From Paenibacillus albicereus (GTDB taxonomy: Bacteria > Bacillota > Bacilli > Paenibacillales > Paenibacillaceae): a stretch of DNA of 64,000 nt. The notes under the pieces were generated by a model that did not search any database, was not told where the DNA came from, and saw nothing but the letters and a program-made list of their open reading frames with translations. Positions 48,171 through 57,034 of this stretch are shown here, in pieces. The stretch lies in contig NZ_CP051428.1 of NCBI RefSeq assembly GCF_012676905.1, positions 5,104,993 to 5,168,992 of the forward strand, written 5' to 3'. Each line of letters begins with the position of its first letter. Positions within the stretch are counted from its first letter, which is position 1. A program made the translations under genes and the position numbers.

Positions 48171-48743
48171 TTAAAATGGCAAATCATCTTCGGAGATGTC
48201 GATCGGACGTCCGTCATCCGAGAAAGGATCCCGGCTGTTCGAAGAACCACCGCCGCCGCGATTGCCCCCGTAGGAACCTCCGCCTTGGCTTCCGCCGCCC
48301 GATTGGCCGCCGCCACCACCATAGCCTCCGTTGCCGCCGCCGTAATTTCCACCGCCGCCTCCGTTGCCGCTGCTTCCGCCGCCGCTGTAAGAGCCTTCCT
48401 CACGCGGAGCGTTGTTGTCGCGGTTGCCGGATTCCAGGAACCGAACGTTGTCGGCAATGATTTCCGTCACGTAGACGCGCTTGCCTTCGTTGTTCTCGTA
48501 GTTCCGGACTTGCATCCGTCCTTCGACTGCCGCCAGACGACCTTTGCGCAAGTAATTGGCGCAGGTTTCGGCGAGCTGCCTCCAGGTGACGATCGGTATG
48601 AAATCGGCTTCGCGCTCGCCGGATTGGCTGTTGAAGGGCCGATCCACCGCCAGCGTGAACTGCGTGACCGCAACTCCCGAAGGGGTATAGCGAAGCTCCG
48701 GATCTCGGGTGAGCCTGCCGATCAGAATGACACGGTTCAACAT
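48171..48743 (-). CDS. ssb: Single-stranded DNA-binding protein
   Basis: 190 residues. The OB-fold domain (1-108; [41 protein letters not shown]) binds single-stranded DNA as a tetramer. A long Gly/Ser/Asn-rich linker (about 112-175) leads to the acidic tip DISEDDLPF, the docking site for replication and repair partners. The start is ATG 48743 with GGGAGGTG ahead. The middle gene of rpsF-ssb-rpsR, the usual housekeeping order. Confidence 0.95.
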   Translation of the reverse strand: MLNRVILIGRLTRDPELRYTPSGVAVTQFTLAVDRPFNSQSGEREADFIPIVTWRQLAETCANYLRKGRLAAVEGRMQVRNYENNEGKRVYVTEIIADNVRFLESGNRDNNAPREEGSYSGGGSSGNGGGGGNYGGGNGGYGGGGGQSGGGSQGGGSYGGNRGGGGSSNSRDPFSDDGRPIDISEDDLPF

Positions 48744-48776
48744 CGTACGCACCTCCCAAGTCAGCTGAATCTTGGC

Positions 48777-49061
48777 TTACGCTACGTCTTTGACGATCAG
48801 GAAACGGATGACATCATCCGTAATCTTGATGACGCGGTCCAGCTCGTTGACCACTTCGGACGGACCCGTAAAGTGGACAAGAACATAGATCCCGTCACGG
48901 ATCTTGTTGATCTCATACGCAAGACGGCGCTTGCCGAGAACGTCGGACTTGGAAACCTCTCCGCCATTCGCGATGATGCCATTGAACTTTTCGACGAGAG
49001 CTTGAACTGCTTCTTGCTCCGTCTCCGGACGAATGATGTACATCAATTCGTATTTGCGCAC
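48777..49061 (-). CDS. rpsF: 30S ribosomal protein S6
   Basis: 94 residues, standard length; MRKYELMYIIRPE start, a ferredoxin-like fold with VLGKRRLAYEINKIRDGIYVLVHF. S6 dimerises with S18 on the 30S platform. First gene of the operon; aggaggtg lies a few bases upstream. In many bacteria the leader of this operon carries an S6:S18-binding RNA; I did not see a clear version here. Confidence 0.95.
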   Translation of the reverse strand: MRKYELMYIIRPETEQEAVQALVEKFNGIIANGGEVSKSDVLGKRRLAYEINKIRDGIYVLVHFTGPSEVVNELDRVIKITDDVIRFLIVKDVA

Positions 49062-49372
49062 TTTGATTCACCTCCTCTTGGACTAAGCGGCCCTTCCCAC
49101 CCTTGCGGATGAAAGAGCAAGGAGCGAGGGATTAACTCGCATACCAACCTACTATACCAGAACAGCCTGTCCGACGCAACCCGCCGCAGACGGGACTGGA
49201 GCTTGAAGAGACCGCTATGCGTGCGAATAATTCCCGCTGATGATTCGTTTCCGCCCGGCAGACACTAAGCGTCCGGTCCTGAGACAGGCCCGGGTTCAGG
49301 CCCGCATCGAGCCTGAACCCAGGCAACCGCGCTCCGGCGGCCGGATTCCAAGCGGAAGGAGGAGAAGCGCGA
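49062..49372. other. Region between rpsF and yjzC
   Basis: 311 bp divergent region. It must hold the rpsF promoter on the minus strand and the yjzC promoter on the plus strand. A hairpin GGGTTCAGGC / GCCTGAACCC (49292-49320) is the only clear structure. ychF/engD, which often lies near rpsF, is not here. Confidence 0.4.
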
Positions 49373-49558
49373 ATGGGCGAGCGGACTAAATTCGAAGCGG
49401 GCTTCAAAGCGCCGAACGACGGCTGGTACATGGAGGCGGGCGAAGATTCCTTCCATATGGGAATTTCCCATCCCAAGAAGATTTCGTTGAAAAAAGGCCA
49501 GCATTTTCCAAAAACCACGAACCACAACCGCGTCTGGGTCAAAATGCCGAAAGGCTGA
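49373..49558 (+). CDS. yjzC: YjzC family protein
   Basis: 61 residues starting MGERTKFEAGFKAPNDGWYME and ending FPKTTNHNRVWVKMPKG, which matches the small Bacillus YjzC family end to end (conserved FPxTxNHNRVWxKMPK). SD aaggagg is nine bases upstream. Function unknown; YjzC is a soluble, small beta-rich protein. It is isolated between the rpsF promoter and a small uncertain frame. Confidence 0.75.
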   Translation: MGERTKFEAGFKAPNDGWYMEAGEDSFHMGISHPKKISLKKGQHFPKTTNHNRVWVKMPKG

Positions 49559-49691
49559 GCTGAAACCGGACAAACCTGCTGCGCATAAAAGCGCCGAGGC
49601 CGGCCATACTATCCTTGACGGCGCGACAAAGATGAGGGTGTGGTTCCGTTGGCCGTAAAAAGCGCAAGGGCACAGACACAGCAAAGAACTC

Positions 49692-49835
49692 ATGTTCACG
49701 ATCACAGAGAAGCGAGGGGTTGCGCCAAAGACAGTTGTCTTTAAGGCCATCGCCGCAGCGGGCGCAAAAGTCTTCGGACAGTTGAAGCCGGGCGGCATTC
49801 CGTGCGATTCGATGAAGAAAGTGCAGCTTGATTGA
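49692..49835 (+). CDS. Possible small protein, unassigned
   Basis: A 47-residue frame beginning MFTITEKRGVAPKTVVFKAI and ending PCDSMKKVQLD, basic, followed 24 bp later by a strong terminator. No proper Shine-Dalgarno is seen, and an overlapping frame from a TTG at 49651 with GAGGGTG upstream also exists. Either it is a real small gene or the segment is a non-coding transcript. Base use is less GC-rich than its neighbours. Confidence 0.25.
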   Translation: MFTITEKRGVAPKTVVFKAIAAAGAKVFGQLKPGGIPCDSMKKVQLD

Positions 49836-49859
49836 TCTTGCAGCCCATTAAGCGCCGTC

Positions 49860-49893
49860 AGCAAAAGCCCAGCCAATCGGCTGGGCTTTTGCT
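49860..49893 (+). terminator. Terminator
   Basis: Perfect 15-bp stem AGCAAAAGCCCAGCC / GGCTGGGCTTTTGCT with an AATC loop; it ends whatever is transcribed from 49.6 kb. Confidence 0.85.
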
Positions 49894-49938
49894 TTCCGTC
49901 TTGCCGGACCTCGGCAAACGGAATTCGGGCATGAAAAA

Positions 49939-49962
49939 AGCGGCTCTCTGTCGAGAGCCGCT
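49939..49962 (-). terminator. tRNA-Ser terminator
   Basis: Perfect stem AGCGGCTCTC / GAGAGCCGCT with T6 on the minus strand, just after the tRNA. Confidence 0.8.
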
Positions 49963-49980
49963 GATGATAGTAGCTGTGGA

Positions 49981-50071
49981 TGGCGGAAAGGGTGGGATTC
50001 GAACCCACGCACGCCGTGAGACGCCTAGCTGATTTCGAGTCAGCCCCCTTGGGCCACTTGGGTACCTTTCC
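49981..50071 (-). tRNA. tRNA-Ser(CGA)
   Basis: 91 nt including an encoded CCA. Acceptor stem GGAAAGG / CCTTTCC with discriminator G, anticodon stem GCTGA/TCAGC with loop CTCGAAA, so anticodon CGA reading UCG, a long variable arm (class II, as expected for serine) and T-loop GGTTCGAATCC. The flanking terminator shows it is a single-gene transcript. Confidence 0.93.
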
Positions 50072-50130
50072 GCAGCATGATAGATCATATCATACGCCAA
50101 GCAATGATGCAAGCAAATGTTTTGAATCGA

Positions 50131-50361
50131 CTAGGAAGAAGCCGCCTCTCCGCCCGCTTCCTTCCGATCGGCCGCTGCCCGCAGCACCTTCTTCAGATTC
50201 TTCTCGAACTTTGCCCGTGGAATCAGAACGCTATGCTTGCAGCCGACGCACTTGATCCGGATGTCCATGCCCATGCGGATGACTTCCATCTCGTTCTTTC
50301 CGCACGGATGGGGCTTCTTCATCTGAACGACATCGCCCAGCTCGAATTGCTTGCGCTCCAT
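50131..50361 (-). CDS. DUF951 protein
   Basis: 76 residues: QFELGDVVQMKKPHPCGKNEM, IRIKCVGCKHSVLIPRAKFE matches DUF951 (Bacillus YyzM) with the conserved HPCG and C-x-x-C residues, a possible zinc site. The family is small and uncharacterised, conserved in this chromosomal location. The ATG at 50361 follows gaggtga. It lies between tRNA-Ser and mscS, all on the minus strand. Confidence 0.85.
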   Translation of the reverse strand: MERKQFELGDVVQMKKPHPCGKNEMEVIRMGMDIRIKCVGCKHSVLIPRAKFEKNLKKVLRAAADRKEAGGEAASS

Positions 50362-50444
50362 ACCCGTCACCTCTTCCTCTGACCGCTGCTCCGATCCTCC
50401 GGCCGCAGCGTCCGCTCCTATCCATCTTACACTCCCCGCCGGTT

Positions 50445-51407
50445 CTAGGCCAGCGCTTCTTGCGGCCCTTCTCCGCTGCGCAGCAGCAGCTGCAGCTCCC
50501 GGTTGATCTGGCGGGATACGGTCGCCTCCGTGTTCGGCAGGCACTCCGCCACGATGCGCAGCTTATACTCGGCCGTCGTCATCGACGTGACGCCGAGCAG
50601 GTCCGGCACCTTGACGAGGTTCGGGTTGTCGAGCTTCTCCAGCATGCTTCGAATGCTTTCCGCCGCCTTCTCGACCTGGATGCCGTTGGGCACGTCGACG
50701 TCCACCACGGCGAGCGAATTGTTGAGCGAGAAGTTCGTCACCTGGGAGATGGTTCCGTTCGGGATGATGTGCACTTCTCCCGTCCATGTCTTCAGCCTCG
50801 TCGTCCGCAGTCCGATCAGCTCGACCGTGCCTTTGTACGTCCCCGTCTGGATGACGTCGCCGACGGCGAATTGATCCTCCAGCACGATGAAGAAGCCGGT
50901 GATGACATCCTTCACGAGGCTCTGCGCCCCGAAGCCGATCGCCAATCCCAGTACGCCGGCGCCCGCCAGCAGCGGCGCGACATTGACGTTCAGCATCGAC
51001 AGCACGAGCATTCCCGTGATGAAGTAGACGACATAATTGGTTACGTTTTTCAGCAGCCTCCCCAAGGTCACGACGCGCCGCGTCCGCTGCTGCACCCGTG
51101 TCTCCCGCTCCATCACCTTGTCGATCGCCTTGCCGACGATGAAGATGATGAGCTGGCCGATCAGCAGGATGAAAGCGACCTTGATGCCGATAATCGTCGC
51201 GTTGATCCAGAACTGGCTGTCAAAGTAATTCGTCATCGCCTTCCAAAACGCGCTCGTCTTTTGGGCCACGTCCTCTGTCACGCCCCCCAGGTCCGTCGGC
51301 AGCGGAGCAGCGGACGGTTGCGGGCTCGCAGAAGGCTCGGCGCTCCCGGATGGCGGAAGCGATGCCGCAGGATTCGCCGCTGTCAGCAGCTGAAGCATGA
51401 AATTCAT
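50445..51407 (-). CDS. Small-conductance mechanosensitive channel (MscS)
   Basis: 320 residues. An N-terminal Pro/Ala-rich outside segment, three membrane helices (about 72-92, 112-135, 140-165) and the pore helix AGVLGLAIGFGAQSLVKDVI, then the MscS beta domain (VGDVIQTGTYKGTVELIGLRTT) and C-terminal region. It opens on hypo-osmotic stress to release solutes. SD gaggaga is upstream of the ATG. The extra Pro-rich N-terminus (residues 15-45) is longer than in short MscS channels. Confidence 0.9.
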   Translation of the reverse strand: MNFMLQLLTAANPAASLPPSGSAEPSASPQPSAAPLPTDLGGVTEDVAQKTSAFWKAMTNYFDSQFWINATIIGIKVAFILLIGQLIIFIVGKAIDKVMERETRVQQRTRRVVTLGRLLKNVTNYVVYFITGMLVLSMLNVNVAPLLAGAGVLGLAIGFGAQSLVKDVITGFFIVLEDQFAVGDVIQTGTYKGTVELIGLRTTRLKTWTGEVHIIPNGTISQVTNFSLNNSLAVVDVDVPNGIQVEKAAESIRSMLEKLDNPNLVKVPDLLGVTSMTTAEYKLRIVAECLPNTEATVSRQINRELQLLLRSGEGPQEALA

Positions 51408-51562
51408 TGAATTCGTTCTCCTCTCTATATAAAAAGAAGCCTCTCCGCATCGGCTGCGGGAAGGCTGGATTCGTTGGACCTTGCGACCGATCGTTTACCC
51501 TCACCGCCGGCTCATCCTGCTCGACCGCTCCAGCAGCTGCAAAGGCTGCCTCCGCAGAGGGG

Positions 51563-51796
51563 TCAGACCGGTTCGTAGCCGCCCGGCGTCTCGCGGAAAA
51601 TGCCGCGGATATCGACGGACTGTTCCTTCAGGATCATCCGGACGCGCTCCAGCTCTTCTTCCGGAAATTCGATCGACAGCGCGCAGCCGGCGGTTATCGT
51701 CTTCGGCGTCGGCCGGATGTCGATTTCGATTTCGGCGTATTCGAGCAGCATTTCCGTCCGCAGCGCCTGCTGCGTCGAATCAAAGGCAATGAGCAT
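51563..51796 (-). CDS. DUF3343 protein
   Basis: 77 residues matching DUF3343, a small protein of Firmicutes proposed as a sulfur or selenium carrier companion. LIAFDSTQQALRTEMLLEY at the N-terminus, PKTITAGCALSIEFPEEEL with a conserved cysteine in the middle. It lies about 1.2 kb from a cysteine-desulfurase-like gene on the same strand, a genomic link seen in the family. Function is inferred from context, no enzymatic motif is visible. Confidence 0.75.
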   Translation of the reverse strand: MLIAFDSTQQALRTEMLLEYAEIEIDIRPTPKTITAGCALSIEFPEEELERVRMILKEQSVDIRGIFRETPGGYEPV

Positions 51797-51887
51797 CGTC
51801 GGGACTCCTTTTCAAAGGGACAGGCGAGTATAATTCCGCTGTCTCTACCATATACTAGTAGTAGTTCATTTTAGCGGAGGGGAATCT

Positions 51888-52481
51888 ATGAAACGTCCTG
51901 CTGCCATGCATGAAGTCCCGCTCAAGGTGCCGCATACCGACCCCGGCGCCTCCCAGCAGCTGGCAAGCCGGCTGCTGCTGCATCTGCTGCACGTGCCGGC
52001 GGATCGCCGCATCGCCGTCGTCTGCATCGGCACCGACCGCTCGACCGGCGACGCGCTCGGACCGATCATCGGCTCCAGGCTGGACAAGCTGCGCGGCTCC
52101 CGGTTCGAGCTGTACGGTACGCTGGACGAGCCCGTCCATGCGATGAACCTGGAACACACCTTGCAGGACATCCAGCGAGCGGATTCCAAGCCGTTCGTCA
52201 TCGGCATCGATGCTTGTCTCGGCCAGCTGAGCAGCGTCGGCTGCATCCAGCTCGGCAACGGTCCGGTACGCCCTGGCGCTGGCGTCAACAAAGAGCTTCC
52301 TCCCGTTGGGGATATCCATATGACCGGCATCGTGAATGTCGGCGGCTTCATGGAATACTTCGTCCTGCAAAATACGAGGCTCAACCTCGTCATGCGCATG
52401 GCCGAGCTGATGGCCGATACGCTCGCTCTCGCTATCCGCGACTGCCGGCCTTATCCGATGCATGCGGCAACGCAAGAGTGA
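51888..52481 (+). CDS. yyaC: YyaC-like spore protein (DUF1256)
   Basis: 197 residues of the YyaC/GPR-like family: VVCIGTDRSTGDALGPIIGSRL, IGIDACLGQLSSVG, ELPPVGDIHMTGIVNVGGFME. Expressed in the mother cell or forespore of sporulating Bacillus, it is a protease-like fold of unclear activity. It supports a spore-forming host. It is convergent with the DUF4446 gene and overlaps its 3' end by 50 bp. Confidence 0.9.
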   Translation: MKRPAAMHEVPLKVPHTDPGASQQLASRLLLHLLHVPADRRIAVVCIGTDRSTGDALGPIIGSRLDKLRGSRFELYGTLDEPVHAMNLEHTLQDIQRADSKPFVIGIDACLGQLSSVGCIQLGNGPVRPGAGVNKELPPVGDIHMTGIVNVGGFMEYFVLQNTRLNLVMRMAELMADTLALAIRDCRPYPMHAATQE

Positions 52482-52962
52482 TCGCTTGCTGCTCCTCCGG
52501 CGTCAACGGATAGGACGAGCCTCCTTGCTCCAGCGGCTTGGCGTACATGTAGGTCTCGTCCCGTCCATGCAGCCCGGTCAGCACGACGCCGGAGCCGGCC
52601 TCGTCGATGATCGCCACCGAAAAGCTCATGTCGCTCCCCTGATTGGAGAACGCATTGTAGCGTACGACTCCCACCTTGCCCTTCATCTCCCGAAGCAGCT
52701 GTCCGAACTCGGCCAGCTGCCGATCGAACCGGCCCAGCCGCTCCTCCTGCTCGTCCAGCGATAGCCGCAGGCCGACGATGACTTCCTCCAAATTGGTTAC
52801 GCCCGTCTGCCCCATCACCTGCACATATTGCCGCCGCAGCTTCTTCAGTCTGCGGCCGATCGCCGCGATCCAGACGATCAGCAGCAGCAGGACCAGCGCC
52901 AGCAGGCCGATCGCGATGCCGTAAAAAGGCTCTTCTGTCCACGACTCGATCCAATCATTCAT
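52432..52962 (-). CDS. DUF4446 membrane protein
   Basis: 176 residues: one N-terminal membrane segment (about 16-35), a coiled coil (38-95, RRLKKLRRQYVQVMGQTG and DEQEERLGRFDRQLAEF) and a C-terminal beta domain (about 100-165, VGVVRYNAFSNQGSDMSFS), which is the DUF4446 pattern. Such proteins accompany parB-region genes in Firmicutes. Overlaps yyaC by 50 bp at the 3' ends, convergent. Confidence 0.85.
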   Translation of the reverse strand: MNDWIESWTEEPFYGIAIGLLALVLLLLIVWIAAIGRRLKKLRRQYVQVMGQTGVTNLEEVIVGLRLSLDEQEERLGRFDRQLAEFGQLLREMKGKVGVVRYNAFSNQGSDMSFSVAIIDEAGSGVVLTGLHGRDETYMYAKPLEQGGSSYPLTPEEQQAITLALPHASDKAGSRG

Positions 52963-52986
52963 GATTCCAAGTACGCTCCTCTTGCC

Positions 52987-54156
52987 CTACAGGGGATAAT
53001 GGGTCCGAATCTCGCGCATCGCCTGCACGAGCGCATCTGCCTCATCGTCCGTCGTGGAGAAGCCGACGCTCGCCCGGACGGCGCCGCTCTCCGCCGTCCC
53101 GGCGCTGCGATGAGCCAGCGGGGTGCAATGATAGCCTGCCCGGACCGCGATGCCGTAATGCTGATCCAGAATGAAGCTCAGCTCCGATGCCTCGACGCCT
53201 TCCATCGTGAACGCGCAGATGCCCGTCCGCGGCCGGCCGGGCCCCGGTCCGAGCAGCCGAACGCCGCCGACGGCTGCCAGCCCGTCCATGATACGGCCGA
53301 TCAGCTCCGTCTCGCGGGCATGAATCGCCTGCGGCGTGCGCTCCAGCACGAGACGGACGCCCGCAGCCAGACCCGCGTTGCCGGGAGTGTTCGGCGTTCC
53401 CGCCTCATAGCGGTCCGGCCGCACCGTAGGCTGGTCGGCCGCTTCCGATTGGCTGCCGGTGCCGCCGTGAAGAAGCGGCATCGGGTCGAGTCTCGGGTGG
53501 ATATACAGGCCGCCGGTTCCTTGAGGTCCCAGCAGAGCCTTGTGCCCGGGAAAGGCGAGCAGATCGATGCCCATCGCCTCGACGTCGAGCTCAAGCACGC
53601 CGGCGGATTGAGCCGCGTCGACCAGGAAAGGCACGCCGCTGGCGCGCGCGATGCCGCCGATGTCGCCAACCGGCAAAATAGAGCCGAGCAGGTTGGAGCT
53701 GTGCGTGGCGACGATCAGCGCCGTCTCCGGCCGCAGCGCTTCCCTTACCCGGGACGCATCCAGGCTGCCGTCCGCCGCCGTCTCGACATACGTGACGGCG
53801 ATGCCTAGCGCGCCCTTCAAAAACTCCAGCGGCCTGCGGACGGAGTTATGCTCCACCGCCGTCGCCACGACATGATCGCCAGGCTTCAGCAGCCCTTTGA
53901 TCGCGAGATTGAGCCCCTGTGTCGTATTCGCTGTCAGAGCGATATCGTTCGGGTTCGCGATCCGGAACAGCTTGGCCAGGCTTTTTCGCGCCTCGAACAG
54001 CACTCTGCCCGACTGCACCGCCATGCGATGGCTGCCTCGGCCCGGATTGGCCGCGCCTTGGCGCATCGCCTCCAGCACGGCCGACACCACCTCTTCCGGC
54101 TTGGGCCAGGAGGTCGCGGCATGATCCAGATAGATCAAGGGCTGCTCTGCCGTCAT
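52987..54156 (-). CDS. Cysteine-desulfurase-like class V aminotransferase
   Basis: 389 residues from ATG 54156 (MTAEQPLIYLDHAATSWPK) with aaagga upstream; earlier starts in the same frame (54177) are possible. PLP enzyme fold type I: VATHSSNLLGSILPV, DAAQSAG, and the PLP lysine in LAFPGHKALLGPQGTG. The substrate Cys region near GYHCTPLAH is present. It may remove sulfur from cysteine for iron-sulfur or thio-modification use, or act on another amino acid. A DUF3343 gene, often linked to such enzymes, is 1.2 kb downstream. Confidence 0.85.
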   Translation of the reverse strand: MTAEQPLIYLDHAATSWPKPEEVVSAVLEAMRQGAANPGRGSHRMAVQSGRVLFEARKSLAKLFRIANPNDIALTANTTQGLNLAIKGLLKPGDHVVATAVEHNSVRRPLEFLKGALGIAVTYVETAADGSLDASRVREALRPETALIVATHSSNLLGSILPVGDIGGIARASGVPFLVDAAQSAGVLELDVEAMGIDLLAFPGHKALLGPQGTGGLYIHPRLDPMPLLHGGTGSQSEAADQPTVRPDRYEAGTPNTPGNAGLAAGVRLVLERTPQAIHARETELIGRIMDGLAAVGGVRLLGPGPGRPRTGICAFTMEGVEASELSFILDQHYGIAVRAGYHCTPLAHRSAGTAESGAVRASVGFSTTDDEADALVQAMREIRTHYPL

Positions 54157-54229
54157 GATCGCTCTCATCCTTTCCACGAGGACCGGCTCCCGGCCGGCCC
54201 GCTGCGACTAACCTTCCAAAAACAACAAT

Positions 54230-54280
54230 AGCATACCTAAGTTTAATCTCTGGGAAAGCAGATTACAACCAAGGTATGCT
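54230..54280. other. Nested hairpin between csd-like and parB
   Basis: A 51-bp inverted repeat: AGCATACCT (54230-54238) / AGGTATGCT (54272-54280), then GTT/AAC and TAATCT/AGATTA inside, with a 10-base loop. The almost continuous 20-bp stem is AT-rich in a GC-rich genome. It lies between two minus-strand genes, without a U-run. Confidence 0.5.
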
Positions 54281-54342
54281 CGTTCGACGATTGAAGGGGA
54301 GCTTCGGCTTTGGCCCATGCGCATGCAAAAACAGCCGGGCTT

Positions 54343-55188
54343 TTAGAGCTTCAAAAGATCCAGAATCCGTTCCAGATCCTGCTTGTTGTAATACGCGAGC
54401 TCGATCTTGCCCCGTTCTCGCGAGGCTTTGATCTTGACCGAAGTCTGGAACCGCTCCCGCAGGCTTTCCTCCAGCGCCTCCAGATAGGCATCTCGCTTGA
54501 CGGCCTTGATTTTTGGCGCCGGCTCCGGCTGCTTGCGTTCCAGCTCCTGAATCGCCTGCTCCAGCTCGCGCACGCTCCACTCGCTTTCGATCGCCTGCTT
54601 GGCCAGCTCCTTGCGAAGCTTGTCCTCCTTGATGCCGACAAGGGCTCGGGCATGGCCCATGGACAGTGTTCCACGTGAAACATTTCCCTTGATTTCCGGA
54701 GGCAGGGTAAGCAGGCGCAGGAAGTTGGCGATATGGGAGCGGGATTTGCCGACCTTGAGCGACAGCTCCTCCTGCGTGAGGTCGAACTTGTCCATGATCG
54801 CTTGATAAGCCGCTGCGAGATCGATCGCGTTAAGATCCTCCCGCTGCAGGTTCTCGATCAGCGCGATCTCCATCGTCTGCTGATCCGTGAAGCTGCGGAT
54901 GACGGCCGGAATCGTTTTGAGCCCGCATAGCTGCGAAGCCCGGTATCGCCGTTCGCCCGCGATAATTTCGTATCCCTTGAGCACGGAACGGACGAGAATC
55001 GGCTGGATGACCCCGTGCTGACGGATCGATTCGGCCAGTTCATGAATGGATTCGTCATGGAACGTCAAGCGAGGCTGATACGGATTCGGCCTCAGCTGCT
55101 TGAGATCGATCTCGACGACCTTGTCATCCTCTTGAATCGAAAGGGAGGGAATGAGCGCATCCAGACCTCTACCTAGCCGCTTGCTCAT
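54343..55188 (-). CDS. parB: Chromosome-partitioning protein ParB/Spo0J
   Basis: 281 residues. N-terminal [16 protein letters not shown], CTPase/ParB-N domain with [36 protein letters not shown] with [14 protein letters not shown] and a C-terminal dimer region. It loads at parS sites, slides as a CTP clamp and recruits SMC. A parS is inside the gene. It overlaps parA by 20 bp, same strand. Confidence 0.95.
   Translation of the reverse strand: MSKRLGRGLDALIPSLSIQEDDKVVEIDLKQLRPNPYQPRLTFHDESIHELAESIRQHGVIQPILVRSVLKGYEIIAGERRYRASQLCGLKTIPAVIRSFTDQQTMEIALIENLQREDLNAIDLAAAYQAIMDKFDLTQEELSLKVGKSRSHIANFLRLLTLPPEIKGNVSRGTLSMGHARALVGIKEDKLRKELAKQAIESEWSVRELEQAIQELERKQPEPAPKIKAVKRDAYLEALEESLRERFQTSVKIKASRERGKIELAYYNKQDLERILDLLKL
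54667..54682. promoter_or_regulatory. parS site inside parB
   Basis: TGTTCCACGTGAAACA, the Bacillus parS consensus TGTTNCACGTGAAACA. Position inside the parB gene is the same as in Bacillus subtilis. Confidence 0.85.
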
Positions 55189-55942
55189 ATTGAATCACTT
55201 CCTTCGCCAGTTCGAGATAAACTTCGGCGCCTTTGGAACGAGGATCGTACGTAATGATGGCTTGGCCATGCGACGGCGCCTCGCTCAAGCGCACGTTTCG
55301 CGGGATAATGGTCTGATAGACCTTCTGCTGAAAATACTTCTTCACTTCCTCGATGACCTGGATGCCTAGATTCGTGCGGGCATCGAACATCGTGAGCAGC
55401 ACGCCTTCGATTTGCAGCGACGTATTGAGATGCTTTTGCACGAGCCGCACCGTATTGAGCAGCTGGCTCAGCCCCTCGAGGGCGTAATACTCGCATTGAA
55501 TTGGGATGATGACCGAATCCGCAGCCGTCAGCGAATTGATCGTCAAGATGCCGAGCGACGGCGGGCAATCGATCAGGATGTAGTCGTATTCGCCGCGCAG
55601 CTGAGCAAGCGATTTTTTAAGCCGAACCTCCCTCGATATCGTCGGGACGAGCTCGATCTCGGCTCCCGCCAGCTGAATCGTGGCCGGAATGATGCTCAAA
55701 TTCGGCACCGCCGTCTGCGCTACCGCTTCATGCGGATCGACTTCGTTAATCAAGACGTCATAAATGCTGTTCTCCACGTCGGCCTTGCTGATGCCGACGC
55801 CGCTGGTCGTATTGCCTTGCGGGTCGATATCGACCAGCAGCACCCGCTTTCCGAGGGAAGCGAGGCATGCCCCCAGATTGACGGATGTCGTCGTCTTCCC
55901 GACGCCGCCCTTCTGGTTCGTTATGGCGATTATTTTGGACAA
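55169..55942 (-). CDS. parA: Chromosome-partitioning ATPase ParA/Soj
   Basis: 257 residues from a TTG at 55942, chosen because it gives the family start [18 protein letters not shown] and gaggtg lies six bases upstream. P-loop KGGVGKTT (deviant Walker A), [16 protein letters not shown] and the C-terminal Soj signature [18 protein letters not shown] ([14 protein letters not shown]). It binds DNA in the ATP form, moves ParB-origin complexes and controls DnaA. It is in an operon with parB. Confidence 0.95.
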   Translation of the reverse strand: MSKIIAITNQKGGVGKTTTSVNLGACLASLGKRVLLVDIDPQGNTTSGVGISKADVENSIYDVLINEVDPHEAVAQTAVPNLSIIPATIQLAGAEIELVPTISREVRLKKSLAQLRGEYDYILIDCPPSLGILTINSLTAADSVIIPIQCEYYALEGLSQLLNTVRLVQKHLNTSLQIEGVLLTMFDARTNLGIQVIEEVKKYFQQKVYQTIIPRNVRLSEAPSHGQAIITYDPRSKGAEVYLELAKEVIQYEQAAR

Positions 55943-56044
55943 CCTTGTCACCTCAAATTTCCATATCTTCGGTCCTTCAGAGAGCCGTCGGATCGATCCG
56001 GCGGATAGCGTTTGCATCGAGGAACAGGATCAGATGATAAAAAA

Positions 56045-56062
56045 AAGCGGCTGCTGCCGCTT
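56045..56062 (-). terminator. Terminator after noc
   Basis: Stem AAGCGGC / GCCGCTT with a TGCT loop and T8 on the minus strand, so parA has a separate promoter. Confidence 0.65.
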
Positions 56063-56212
56063 ATGCGCTGCCCGGAAATCCGGCGGCATCATTCGGGCAT
56101 CAGGGAGCGGAATCATGGTGTCGGTAGCCGCAGGACGCCGCGCATCCGGTGCAGGGATTGAAGCCAGTATAAAGGAATCCGCCCGGATTGAAAACCGCTC
56201 CCGGGCGGGATA

Positions 56213-57034
56213 TCAGCGTTTGGGAATTTGAATGACGATTTCGTAGTGGTCCTCGAAGTCCTTCTCGTCGGTCTTGATCTGCAGGCCGGAGCCGGACACC
56301 ATGTCAATGGATTGACGAATCGTATTCAGCGCAAGCCGCACATCCTTCGTGAAGGAAATGCGCTTCGCTTTTTTCGCCTTCGTCGCTTCCTTGTAAAAGG
56401 CGACTCTTGCTTCCGTCTGCTTGACGTTCAGCTCCTTGCCGAGCACGTCCTCAAGCACCTTTTGCTGCAGCTCCTCCGAGTCCAGCGCGAGCAGCGAGCG
56501 GGCATGCCGCTCCGTAATCTTGCGTTCCGTAAGCGCCGCCTTGACCGGCTCGCTGAGACCGAGCAGGCGGATCTTGTTGGCGATGGTGGACTGGCTCTTG
56601 CCGAGCCTCTGCGCCAGACTTTCCTGCGTCAGGCTGTGCAAGTCAATCAGCTTCTGATAAGCGACCGCTTCCTCGATCGCGCTCAGTCCTTCGCGCTGCA
56701 GATTCTCGATCAATGCGATCGACGCGGCTTGCGAGTCGTTGAAGTCTCGCACGATGGCCGGAATCGTTTCTAGCCCGAGCTTGCTGACGGCCCGCCAGCG
56801 ACGCTCGCCCGCAATGATCTCGTAGCGGTCCTCCCGAATGCGGACGACGATCGGCTGAATGACGCCATGCGTGCGGATCGTCTGGCTGAGCTCCTCGATC
56901 CGGTCGTCATCGAATATCGTACGCGGCTGATACGGACTCGTATCGATGCTGGCGATGGGAATCTGCTTCACTTCATCTTGAACAGCTTTCGGGTCGGACA
57001 GCCCGAACAGCCGGGAAAATTGTTCCTTCATCAT
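56213..57034 (-). CDS. noc: Nucleoid occlusion protein Noc
   Basis: 273 residues: ParB paralogue with [69 protein letters not shown]. The N-terminal [13 protein letters not shown] is the membrane-anchor amphipathic helix of Noc. It blocks division over DNA by binding Noc-binding sites. ATG 57034 or the adjacent ATG 57031. Gene order rsmG-noc-parA-parB is the Bacillus one. Confidence 0.93.
   Translation of the reverse strand: MMKEQFSRLFGLSDPKAVQDEVKQIPIASIDTSPYQPRTIFDDDRIEELSQTIRTHGVIQPIVVRIREDRYEIIAGERRWRAVSKLGLETIPAIVRDFNDSQAASIALIENLQREGLSAIEEAVAYQKLIDLHSLTQESLAQRLGKSQSTIANKIRLLGLSEPVKAALTERKITERHARSLLALDSEELQQKVLEDVLGKELNVKQTEARVAFYKEATKAKKAKRISFTKDVRLALNTIRQSIDMVSGSGLQIKTDEKDFEDHYEIVIQIPKR

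Noticed and set aside
49981..50071. tRNA-Ser as attachment site of a prophage or island
   Set aside because: No integrase, phage gene or direct repeat of the tRNA end is visible nearby.
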